Below are positions 10,201 to 20,709 of a DNA stretch of 64,000 nt, piece by piece (the stretch's first letter is position 1; each line of letters opens with the position of its first letter). The DNA is from Owenia fusiformis (Eukaryota > Annelida > Polychaeta > Sabellida > Oweniidae): NCBI GenBank assembly GCA_903813345.2, contig CAIIXF020000009.1, forward strand, positions 5,266,030 to 5,330,029, read 5' to 3'. The translations under genes and the position numbers were made by a program. The notes beneath the pieces are model-generated. The model was not told the DNA's origin and did not search any database. It was given only the letters and a program-made list of their open reading frames with translations.

Positions 10201-13200
10201 GTGAGTTGAACCATGATACTTGTAAATCAATGTAAGAAGCCTTAAAATGATATATGACACATTGACATACTATGGATACATTGGAATATGTCTGCCTAGG
10301 AAGGGGGTCCCATACTTCCAGGATACCTTGTACATTTGTCTCAAGTTTGACTCTTATCTGTTTCAGATAGTTGGAACACATGGAGTAGGGAAGCATGAAC
10401 TGGCAAAGTCCTTACTGGGAATACCAACCCCATATTCTGTCCAAATGTAAGTGAAGGTTAAAAGATGGCAACATGTTAAATTCAATATTAGTCATCATGG
10501 TGTTTCTTTCTGAATGGATACAACTACATGTACATGTAATGCAGAATTAAGTTCAAAACATGTATAGTATTTGGTATAGGCCTAGATACAAATTTATTTA
10601 TTGGGGAAGTTATTGAGAGGTCCAGCTGCTTCAAGCTAATAGAATGTCAATTTCTGCTTCACATTATGTGAGTTGAGTCACTCATTTCAATCTTTAGAGT
10701 AAGCCTGTTTAGGTCAATTATGTGTTAATTTTTAACTGCATAACGTTTCAACAACATCTGCCGATATATGGGGGAACATGACTTATTTTTCTAACCCCGC
10801 AAGAATAATGAAAAAATATTAGTATATTTGTGTTTTTATTTTAGCCGCACTGCTAATGAGTTGCCTCTCCCTCCTCTTACTGGTAGTAATGAGAGGCCAA
10901 AGATTGACCTTGTTGTCTTTATGATAGATCTCAATGTAAGGAGCAGGTAAGACCATTCTGTATATAAGATCACATTGTAGGGAAGATCACTTTGTATAAA
11001 ATCACTTTACAGTTGATATCACTTTAAATATGCCATCACTTTATACATGTTAGATCACTTTGTATGTGAGATCACTTTATAGGTATATTACTGTATAAAG
11101 GTTAAGATCACTATGTAAGATATAATTCAATGTAAACTCACTTTGTAAGTAAGGTTACTTTGTAGGTTAAAATACTTTGTAGTTTAGATCTCTTTGTAAT
11201 CAATTGTAAGACTAATTTGTAGTCATAATCACAATGGGATCACATGTAAGACCTCTTAGTAACTTAAAGTTTTATAGGTAAAAGCTTTAAATTTCATATG
11301 AGCTCTCAATTGCATTTGCACATACAATATGTCCATGGGCAGAACATGGAGGCATAGAGTTGATTTAGCTAGGACATGGTCGTGTTGGAATCTCCATTCT
11401 GTAAAATTGTCATATTTAATTTTTAAAACCACTTTTAGGTTCATTTCTATTTTCTGATTTGTGTTGGTTCCTCAAATTATTTTTGAGAAAAAGGTAGTTT
11501 TGCGGTTGGTTGTGCCTTCGCCTCATATCTGGATAATTTTGCAATAAATCAATTTGTTCTTGTAACCCACCATTGAAGTCATAGCCTGATAAGCCAAAGT
11601 CCTCTCTTTCGTCGGGATAATCATATCCATCCCCATGGTTGCCCTCTGGGTTGCCATTGACATATTCAAAACCATTTTGTATGACGATATACTTGTTGTC
11701 AAATTGATTGCCTTGCACCTTGTCAGGCTTCTCAGGGAAATAAGGTGGGAATTTTTCTTTTATGGCCCGGTGTTTCCTTTTGTTGTTGTTATGATTTATT
11801 TCAGTTCGGTCATCTGCTTTTTCATTTCCCTGAATACTAGATACTTGAATAGTAGGTGGTTGATCAACTGTTTTTGGTTTGGTGTTTTTTGTTGTTTCTA
11901 CATATTGGTCATTCTGCTTGTGTGCAAAATATACATTTAAAGCCACTACTACTATAGCTGCAATGCTCAGGATGACAATGACTTTATCTGAAAATAAAAA
12001 GTGTATTTGAAGAATCATGCTAATAAACTTCACAAGGTAACTACAGTGAAACCTGTATATCCAAACACCTCTCTTATCTGAACACCTCTCTAATCTGAAC
12101 ACCCCTCTTATCTAAACACCTCTCAATGTGATCACTTTTTTGGTCCCAATTTAGTTATCTCCCATCAACTCCCATTTTTAAAAAAACTTGAAATGTGAGC
12201 ACCTGTATTTCACAACTTTCACAATTTGAAAAGAAATCCACTTCACACTCTTTGAGAAAGAGATAGTCTTTGCTCAGTCATAAAATTTATATCTTTATAA
12301 AAAATGGCATTAATATTTCAAATCCAAACTCCCATGAATGGCCATAACAGTTATTTATAAGGGCCATCAAGATCAGCACTAAAAGAGTAAAATTGTCTAT
12401 CGGGATACAGAAATAGGAACACTAAAGGACGATTCTCGGTTTGGAGAACAAAGTGCATCAATCTAAATGAGCATTATCCCTGCTTCGGACAAATTTGATT
12501 TTTTTACATAATATAGATTTGAATGTATTCTTTTGAATAGTCATAATTTTATTTGGGTAATATTTCTAGATTTAGTACACTGATGAACTTCTTTCCCCAA
12601 AACAGACTTGTATTTTATTGAATCGGTCTAATTGAGCGTTATCCCTGCTTCTGACCAATTTGTTATTTTTACATCTTGTAGATTTAAATGTCCTCTTTTG
12701 AATATTCATAGTTTAATTTGGGTAATATTTCTATATTTTTCATGAAAAAAATTATTAGCCCAGGAGCTGTTCTCCAAACCGAGAATCATCCTTTAATCAA
12801 AGTTTGATCAAAACCAATTCTTAAATTATGAAATGTTTGATGCAGATTATCTGATTTATATATTACATAAAACATGTAGTCAAATCTGCAATCAGATTTT
12901 AAGTGGAATGAGGTGAAAATCACTTACTAAGCAGAGAAGGCGTCATATTTTATAAAAACAAGTTTCTAATGTATTTTTATGTTATAACTTTTAACAACCA
13001 GCTTTTAAATTCAGATAAGCTTTCAGATAGGCACATGTGTTCCTGTTATCTTTGTTCTCAATGGTTGTAATCATTTTTTATTGTACAGTAAAACCTGTCT
13101 TAGTGAACACCTCTCTCTAGTGAATTCCTGTCCCTAGTGGACACCCTTCCTACGCACATAGTCCACTGACTTCTGCAAAATTACCCTCTCTCTAGTGAAC

Positions 13201-15708
13201 ACCTACCTACAGTGAACGTTTTTTCTTGGCAAAAAAATGTTCATTATACACAAGTTTTACTGTATTCCTAAAAATATTAAGTATGTATAGATGAAGCACC
13301 AATAAAAATGGTTGAAAGAATTGACAAAGTTATTCTTTTTTACTCACACGAAAAACAAATAAATAAGTAATTAATATGAGAAGACTGTGTTCCTTTATTT
13401 TTCTTTTGGCACATTGTAGTAGTTATCTCTTTATTTGGTTATATGCTTATCATAAGATCTACACAATATCCATATTATATTTTCAGCATAGGGCTTGTGG
13501 AGAATGCAGTAACTGCAATGGATGTACACTATTTCATAAGGATTCATATATTATATTTCCAGCATCGGCCTTGTAGAGAATGCAGTAACTGCATTGGATG
13601 TACACTATTTCATAAGGATTCATATATTATATTTCCAGCATTGGCCTTGTGGAGAATGCAGTAACTGCATTGGATGTACACTATTTCATAAGGATTCTTA
13701 TATTATATTTCCAGCATTGGCCTTGTGGAGAATGCAGTAAATGCATTGGATGTACATTATTTCATAAGGATTCATATATTATATTTCCAGCATTGGCCTT
13801 GTGGAGAATGCAGTGACTGCATTGGATGTACATTATTTCATAAGGATTCATGTATTCTATTTCCAGCATTTGGCTTGTGGAGAATGCAGTGACTGCATTG
13901 ATTTACAATATTTCATAAGGATTCATATATTATATTTCCAGCATTGGCCTTGTGGAGAATGCAGTGACTGCATTGGATGTACATTATTTCGTAAGGATTC
14001 ATATATTATATTTCCAGCATTTGCCTTGTGGAGAATGCAGTGACTGCATTGGATGTACAAAATTTCATAAGGATTCTTATATTATATTTCCAGCATTGGC
14101 CTTGTGGAGAATGCAGTGACTGCATTGGATGTACAATATTTCATAAGGATTCATATATTATATTTCCAGCATCGGCCTTGTGGAGAATGCAGTGACTGCA
14201 TTGGATGTACATTATTTCATGGGGAGAGTCTGCTTTGTGGTGAAAAGAGGTAAGTTCTGAGACTACTGGTCATTCTTCTGTTTTGTTTTCTGTTTGTTTG
14301 CTTGATTGCTGGTCTGTTTGCTTATTTGATTGCATGATCACTGATTGATTAAGGTGTTCATCTTGGTTAATTTGACATTGTTGACTTTCAGTTTTGACTT
14401 TTTGGTGCTTTTTACATTCTTCATTACAACCCTATATTTACTTTTTCTTTATACGTCCATAGACTGTAGGTCACACTTCATCAAAATATTGAGAATTGTT
14501 GATTTTATTGTGTAATTATTTCACAATGCCCAAATTGACATATTAAGCAAGTTACAACTTGTACATATCTGTAATCTAGAGTGTTTATAGATGGCAACTG
14601 TGTAGTTTAAATTTACAAGTTATCACAGAATATATGTTTATTTCACAACAATTTTACTAGCAAACTGACTGTTGTTTTACATAGATGTCATATATGCCGT
14701 ATTGGCTAACTAGATATTTTGATAAATTATTTGCACCTTCCAAACTTTTCTTGTTAACACAAAACTATTAAAGTTCGATTGTCAGATTATTATCAGAACA
14801 TGTGAAAAGGTCTGTATGATTTTTCGATGATGTTTGAGTATTTCTTTGGAGTTCTTAACAGGAGCTTTAATAAGTTGCATGAAAAAATGTTTGAATTCTA
14901 GTTGTTGCTTGGTTTAGCTGAAATCGAAAGTTTATCGATTTGTCTTCAATATTGGATGATACTGCTGTGGACCAGTGTCCTATGGTCATGTTTATCATAT
15001 TACTTTATATTCCAGAGAGCTATGACAGTCCTGTTGCTATGGATACAGATGCTTTGATATCACTAAGGGATTCCTACAACTCACCAATGTTATATGGGGA
15101 TGTAAAGGTATGTCCATTATTAATCAAATAGTATCTAAAGGATAATGGCCTCTGTAATATGGGTTAAGTCTCTTATTTTAATTAGTAAAATCCTGTTATT
15201 CAGACATAATACTTTATATGGTGGTATAACACAGAAACCGGGGACTGTGAACCCCTGATAACTAAATATTAATTTAAGAGCGTGCATTTCATCATAGGCA
15301 TTTGTGTACATTGAAAAACACTAATATGAATATTATGTTGTATTTTATTTTACAAGTTATCGAATAACTTGGATGCACTACAAGAAGTGACATATGCTTA
15401 TAGTCTTCAACTTTTTTAAGGACAGTGTTCGGTTGTCACTGTCTGTAACAAATGGCAGGTGGTAACATTTTGCATGTTAATGCCTTGTAACAACGCAATC
15501 ATGTGATGTTACATAACACCTTACAATAACATTGAGATAAATACATTTACAATCATCTATGTTTTACTTTCAGATTGAACAAGACAGAATTAGTGTTACA
15601 AGACAGATACTGAATCTTTTAGAGGTTGCTGCAGGCTACAAAACAAACATTTCACCCCTATTGATCCAAGCCACACAGAAAGGACACTTTATATTGACTG
15701 ACTCTTGA
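7264..15708 (+). CDS. CENPM: Centromere protein M (CCAN component), complete gene, six coding exons
   Basis: CENP-M is the pseudo-GTPase of the CENP-H/I/K/M kinetochore complex. Exons: 7264-7323, 10367-10446, 10845-10946, 14170-14249, 15016-15107, 15574-15708; all junctions are GT-AG and in phase, giving 182 residues (human 180). Recognition rests on collinear matches: exon 1 SKVPSLNTTTVL (human DKLPGLNTATIL), exon 2 VGTHGVGKHELAKSLL, exon 3 ERPKIDLVVFMIDLN (human NRPRIDLIVFVVNLH), exon 4 ALDVHYFMGRVCFV (human HVDASFFLGKVCFL), exon 5 DSYNSPMLYGDV. Residues 23-30 read GTHGVGKH, close to a Walker A motif (GxxxxGK[ST]), which human CENP-M has lost. A 76-bp array sits just before exon 4, and a minus-strand gene sits in intron 3. 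AATAAA signals follow at 15,861 and 16,053. Confidence 0.93.
7609..8022 (+). pseudogene. 5'-truncated non-LTR (LINE) reverse transcriptase tail
   Basis: The frame from about 7612 to 7939 encodes RGDMIETFKYIN near its start and, further on, NRVTNNWNSLPEYVV and FKNRLDAHW. These are the characteristic C-terminal residues that follow the RT domain in jockey/CR1-like LINEs. The catalytic RT and the endonuclease are absent, so this is a dead 5'-truncated insertion. The 3' end is a short repeat of ACTTATAA near 8000. It is inserted inside the TIR element at 7487-8944. Confidence 0.7.
8043..8800. mobile_element. Palindromic (foldback) element, 758 bp
   Basis: The terminal inverted repeats of about 50 bp (TATGGTTGCTATAGTAACCT ...) are almost perfect, and inner parts of the arms (for example GGTGGATTCC and its complement) also pair, so most of the element folds back. 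No coding capacity. It is nested within the element at 7487-8944. Confidence 0.7.
9554..9774. repeat. TTAA-ended dispersed repeat, copy 1 (internally deleted)
   Basis: Starts TTAAAGGGGCAAT and ends TTGCACCTTTAA, so the termini form a short inverted repeat that includes TTAA. Longer copies of the same sequence lie at about 25,196-25,559 (reverse orientation) and 36,803-37,164. This copy lacks roughly 140 bp of the middle. TTAA ends recall piggyBac-type MITEs, but no transposase is visible. Confidence 0.6.
10955..11250. repeat. Degenerate ~20-bp tandem repeat (GATCACTTTGTA)
   Basis: About a dozen degenerate copies of a unit like AGATCACTTTGTA plus a few bases are seen directly after CENPM exon 3. 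Spacing varies between about 17 and 25 bp. No coding or regulatory role can be read from it. Confidence 0.6.
11416..12946 (-). CDS. Small type II membrane protein, nested in CENPM intron 3
   Basis: Two exons on the minus strand. Exon 1 is 12928-12946 (MTPSLL plus one base, donor GTAAGTG); exon 2 is 11416-11987 after an acceptor TTTTATTTTCAG. Joined they give 196 residues. An uncharged N-terminal segment (VIVILSIAAIVVVALNVYF) is a signal anchor or TM helix. The rest is hydrophilic, rich in N, D, K and Q, with a basic patch (NNKRKHRAIKEK) and an acidic/Gly/Tyr stretch (HGDGYDYPDEREDFGLSGYD). A short N-terminal tail, one TM segment and a long lumenal stem resemble the N-terminus of Golgi enzymes, but no catalytic domain follows, and I do not recognise the family. 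The gene lies entirely within CENPM intron 3 in opposite orientation. Confidence 0.6.
12425..12793. mobile_element. MITE family 'CGGTTTGGAGAAC', copy 1
   Basis: Inverted termini TAAAGGACGATTCTCGGTTT / complement, with TA at each end. The body contains two similar halves, each including ATCCCTGCTTC. A second copy in the opposite orientation lies at 46,017-46,418. Non-autonomous, in CENPM intron 3. Confidence 0.75.
13084..13264. mobile_element. Short TIR element (TACAGTAAAACCTG)
   Basis: Begins TACAGTAAAACCTGTCT and ends CAAGTTTTACTGTA, forming inverted termini, with internal repeats of AGTGAACACCTCTC. A related left end (TACAGTGAAACCTG) occurs near 12,040. Non-autonomous element in CENPM intron 3. 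Confidence 0.55.
13452..14220 (+). repeat. 76-bp tandem array of splice acceptor plus partial CENPM exon 4 (10 copies)
   Basis: Ten copies, period 75-76 bp (marker AGAATGCAGT at 13501, 13577, 13653, 13729, 13805, 13881, 13956, 14032, 14108, 14184). Each unit is about 25 bp of A/T-rich acceptor (ending ATTATATTTCCAG) followed by about 51 bp of exon coding for IGLVENAVTALDVHYF. Only the last copy runs on into the rest of exon 4 and its donor at 14,250. The other nine are donor-less partial exons, each with a plausible 3' splice site. Because 76 is not a multiple of 3, including extra copies would shift the frame. Confidence 0.9.
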
Positions 15709-16528
15709 TATATGGAAACATTTGAAAAATACAAAGGATCTTCATCATAGAAAATGTTTCTAGTGTCACTCTATTCATTGCTGTAGTTAAAGAACCATAT
15801 TTTGCTTCAAGAAATCACTGTTTGATTCACATCCATGAAGGTCTACCCTTCTAGAATTAAAATAAAAAAATACATGTATATACCAGACCTAAATATATCA
15901 TATAGAATATGAAAACAAAATGGAAACTCTGCCGCTATTTTACTCGTATCTTTTTCAATCTTGGGATTTACTCCCTGATATTTGGCACATTTGTACATCA
16001 TTCAAGTGCCTATAAAATACTGACTCATTACTATATTTTTTAAAGTCTTTCAAATAAAGTGAAGTGAAGCCAAAATCAGCTTAAGTTATGCAATGTCGTA
16101 TAATGGCGTGACTGGAATATGACGCAATCACCTGTGACGTCAGACATGTATTGCCACATCAACAACTAAACAAACAATTAATATAGACTTCACTGATTGG
16201 TTTAAAGATTCTTCGCATCATTCATGTTCATCAGACAGATAGTCACAATGTCAAAGCACTTTAAGTAACATGCTCAAGTGGCGAATATCGCGCTGTAGGT
16301 AAACTGGCAAATGTCCCTACCTGACCTCTACCAATAAGCCAAAGATATAGTGTATGAAAACGACCCCAGGAGAATTGCAAACCTCAAATGTGTGTCATTC
16401 AAGCCATACCTGCTGAGAAATGCAGTCGGGTCGTTTACAACTTTGGATGAAGTGTGCTAACAGCGATGATGGTCACACATGGAGCATGTTGTTTAAAAAA
16501 CGGTCACATTGTGATCATCAGTCTGATG
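15709..16528. other. CENPM 3'UTR and intergenic DNA
   Basis: Holds the likely CENPM 3'UTR with AATAAA at 15,861 and 16,053. No other gene or repeat stands out. Confidence 0.5.
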
Positions 16529-17114
16529 TAGTGGTGTCAATTAACCGCTTGAGCATTAACCGGTTAACCGGGGGTTTTTACCGGTTAAAGTCGGTTAACC
16601 GGCGGGAAATTTGAACCTATAATTTCAAATGAAATCTTCATCTTCGATCTTGAAAGTTGAAAAAAATTGGAAAAATGATATATCGGCGTTTATTTTTTAC
16701 ATTCGTCAAGCTTTACGCTATTCTATGTTAGTAAGCGCGGGAAAGCAATGTGGCAGGGATTAAAGTTGCTGATTGGATGTTTGTAAGGAATTATCGGACC
16801 TATCACATGTATGAGTAGCTCACATGAAACTGACGCTTGAAAAACAAACAGATTAAAATGCAAAGTAAGCGCGGGAAAGCAATGTGGCAGGGATTAAAGT
16901 TGCTGATTGGATGTTTGTAAGGAGTTATGGGACTTATGACATGTATGAGTAGCTTACGTGAAACTGACACCATAAAACCAAACGGATTAGCATGCAAAAT
17001 AAGCGCGGGAAATAACAGAATTATACACGGTCAACTAACCGCCCATAAAAACTCAGACTGGTCAAGGCACTATCGGCGGTTAACCGGTTAACCGGTTAAT
17101 ACTTGACACCTCTA
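16529..17114. mobile_element. hAT-type MITE with 8-bp target-site duplication
   Basis: Inverted termini TAGTGGTGTCAA / TTGACACCTCTA, flanked by a perfect 8-bp duplication GTCTGATG (16,521-16,528 and 17,115-17,122), as expected for hAT transposition. Subterminal clusters of AACCGGTTAACC occur at both ends. The interior contains a 134-bp tandem duplication (16,731 and 16,865, both starting GTAAGCGCGGGAAAGC). No transposase. Confidence 0.85.
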
Positions 17115-17218
17115 GTCTGATGGTTATGAAATACTTGTATAGTAGGATAGTAGGATATTGAATGATGTACACATGTGCCAACTATCAGGTAGTAATTCCC
17201 TTAAATGACAAAGGTATA

Positions 17219-18558
17219 ATAGTCCATGGTATGACTTCCGAATATGAAGGATCTGTAGCACATTATAGCGCAGCAACATTTGAAGCAATATTTATGAAGG
17301 TGTATATGTCTTGATTCTTTTAAAATACCATTTGCTGAAAAAACTTCCGGCTTTCGGGTCGAAAAATGTCTTTCATCACAGGGGGTCAAAAAACGTAAAT
17401 ATTTTGATCGAACTTTTATATGACGCAGACCATTATTCTAAGCATACGAACAAAAATAGATTATCATAATTTAAAAATATACTATTTAGTTTTACTGTAG
17501 ATGTCGGTGTTTAATTAGTGTAATTGTGCAAGTGTGTTTTTCAGATTTTGTTTGATTTTTCCAATATGAGCCAAGCCGATTCAACAAAATTATGTGGAAT
17601 ATTTAGGTAATTATGATTGGAAATATATTAGTTTTCTTACTATTTAGAACATTTTATTACCAGAATTTTTCCATATAATCGCAAGGGGTCTAACAACAAA
17701 TTATTGTTCATGTTTTATAAAACATAATACAATAACAAATAGGTAAGATTTATATCTAATTAAATGTTACAGAGGTATCGGAATGTTCATATATTCCAAG
17801 GGCATGTCTAATAATCAATTAGAGTCATATGCAATCGAATGCCTTACAATTCTTCCTCGACGTTACCATCAAGTTTTCTGATGGATGTTTCTTCTTTGAC
17901 CTTACCGCTGGATATAATCAAATTTTAGGAAGATAATGATAACGATTTTTCTCAATTATTCATGAATTTGATCAAATCTTGATGGTTGTTTTACAAGCAA
18001 CTGACCTATATCTAAGGGAAATAGAATTTTAGAGCAATAGGCCCTCCTTTATTGTCAATTTTCACCGCTGAATAAAAGTGCATACTATAGTATCTCAAAA
18101 CGTATTGAGACCCATTTTGTGAAAAACTAGCATAATCTAAGCATTTGTCATTCCAATATAAAAGTGATTCATTTGTAGCATTTATCTTATTAATGCCTGA
18201 GAAACAATACAAAATGTTGATACACTGATTACATATTTTTGGGTATTGATAAGAAAATTAACCTCAAACTTATAGCTTAGAAACCTAAATCTTATATTCA
18301 AGATTATTTTGTATTATTTTCTGTTGCATTGTGTACTCCAAATTGTGAAAAATTGGGATTTTATTTTTTGGTGATTTTTTTACCTCTGTTAATGGCAGGC
18401 ATAATTAAGCCTAAAAGCCGGAAGTATATTGAACGGTTATAATAAAAATCATTTGGGAACATATGTAGGTATGTTAATGTAAGGTCAAATATCGCTGCGC
18501 TATAGTGTGCTACCAGCTCCTTGATTAGACGTCCTAGAGATTTCATACCATGGACTAT
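17219..18558. mobile_element. Candidate TIR element, 1.3 kb
   Basis: Ends ATAGTCCATGGTATGA and complement; a second pairing block (GCACATTATAGCGCAGC and its approximate complement) lies about 50 bp further in, and a third (CTTCCGGCTTT / AAGCCGGAAG) about 130 bp further in. Interior without recognisable coding sequence. Confidence 0.55.
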
Positions 18559-19189
18559 AAGGAGAATGCAGGGTTTCCATTTTTTGACCACCCTGTTTCA
18601 GAACCTAATGTGAGAAGCCCAAGACAAAGGATGGCACACATGACAACTATGTTAAAGCAGGGTGCAGGTTTCTTAACTATGCCCCTATGCCAATATTGAG
18701 AGATATTAGTATACATTTGTACATCCCATCACGCTCAGACGAGATGAGAGAAATAGGAGCAGTTCTTGAGCCTTGCTCTTGATGGCTTTGGTTTTGAAGA
18801 ATCAACAAATGGATGCAACACTACTAGACCTGGCACCTTAATATGAAGAAGTTACAAGTAATTACTCTCCTCCATAACAATACTGAAATGACCTACTAGA
18901 CCAAGGTAACTGGTTTACTCAACCCCAAGTGAACTCAACCTTTAGTCAACTCAACCAACTTAAGTAAATCTCAAAGGACCAGGTATAATATGGCAAGTGA
19001 TTTTAGACAGCCATATCTTTTACCATGAGTACTTTCTCAATTTCTCATTAACACAATATGTTATCTTTCAAGTAAATTCTTAAGGATAATAGAAATATCA
19101 ATCGAACAATTCGAAAAATTATGAATGCATGTAGGGATATCATGTCAACATTATTTAATAATGTTTAATGACATTTTTAGTAGCATGTA

Positions 19190-19790
19190 GCATTTTTACG
19201 CGTGTTACTTAACATTTTTTACTGGAAGTCAAAAAGTAGTGGAGCGATTTTGTTCATATTCGCTATGTGAATACTTAAGCATGGCCCAATGTTTAATGAC
19301 ATTTTGGGTTGTAGGCGGCCATTTTGAAAAATGGCCGCCATTTTTACATGTGTTATTTTACATTTTTTACTCTAACTCAAAAAGTAGTAGAGCGATTTTG
19401 TTCATATTTGATATGTGAATACTAATGAGCCTTCCACACTGTCTCATGACACTTTGCGTAGTAGGAGGCCATTTTAAAAAATGACTGTCATTTTAACATT
19501 TTTTACTATAACTCGAAAAGTATTGGAGCGATTTTGTTCATATTTGATATGTGAATACTTTAAGCATGGCACATTGTCTAATAAAACTTTGGGGAGTAGT
19601 CGGCCATTTTGAAAAATGCCCACCATTTTTTAAGTGTGTTATTTTACATTTTTTATTATAATTCAAAAAGTAATAGAGCGATTTTGTTCATATTTAATAT
19701 GTGAATACTCGTAAGAATTGCATCCTGTCTTATGACAATTTGGGTAGTAGGCTTCCATTTTAAGAAATGGCCAGCATTTACATGTAAATG
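19190..19790. repeat. Tandem repeat, ~136-150 bp period, four copies
   Basis: The marker GAGCGATTTTGTTCATATT recurs at 19,242, 19,390, 19,526 and 19,676. Each unit also has a short palindrome around GGCCATTTTGAAAAATGGCC. Units are diverged, so the array is old. Intergenic, upstream of gene A. Confidence 0.75.
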
Positions 19791-20709
19791 TGTGCGATAT
19801 TTTAAAAATTTTATATGTGGCTAACTTAGAAGCATATTACTTCTTGTACTTCTTGTCTCCATTTTGAAAATGGTGGCCTTTCTTATGGGTGTTATTTTAC
19901 GATATTTGCTATATATTTTGTTTGTAAAAATGCCAGCCATTTCTGTTCGATTGGATTCGCTATGCTTTGGCGTTGCCGTTGTTCTGGTTATCCTAGTTTC
20001 TGGAAACTTGTAAAAACTTTCATTCAATAATTTTTTAAAGACCTCTTAAAAATTAATGCAAGAGATTTAACTGTGCTAACATACAAAGTTTCAGTTTCAG
20101 TAGTTTTGGTTTCAGTTTTAGTTTCAGTCACATGCTATTCAGAGCTAGCGTACCAAATTCTATTGAAATGTCAGTATGTGTTAAATTTCAATTTTTCAAA
20201 ATGTCTTCAACAGCTCTTATGGTTGTAAGCCAGATTAAAAAATATTCTTCTGCTTAATTCTGATATTTAAAAAATTGACATGAAAATAAGATATGAATTT
20301 GGACTAAATTCCAATGTGATTTAGAAGATTTAGAATTGAGTAACATGTCTATAATCATTTAAAAAATAAATAAGAACACCTGTTTTGAGCAAACAATGCA
20401 AGATTGAAGTTCAAGTACTAGCCACATGATTTTATTTTTGAATGATTCTTATGTATATAAATATTTACTTTGTACTTTAAAGAAATGATGTCATATTTCT
20501 TCGAAACTAATATCCAAAAATAAACTGCGCAGTTAAAAGAATGATAATCAAGAGAGGATGAAATAATGATTTTTGGAACATGGAAAACTGAATTTTATTG
20601 GGAAATTACATCCAAAGCATAGGATCTGATCCTAAGTTTTGGATAAACTACTGGAAAACTACAACTTACTTCTTCAGTAATTGTCTTGTTGGAACATATA
20701 CCTACAAAC

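Noticed and set aside
13376-14043. Plus-strand open frames with repeated Cys-rich peptide (CGECSDCIG)
   Set aside because: They are the off-frame readings of the 76-bp array; the unit's true coding frame is that of CENPM exon 4, and the Cys pattern is an artefact.
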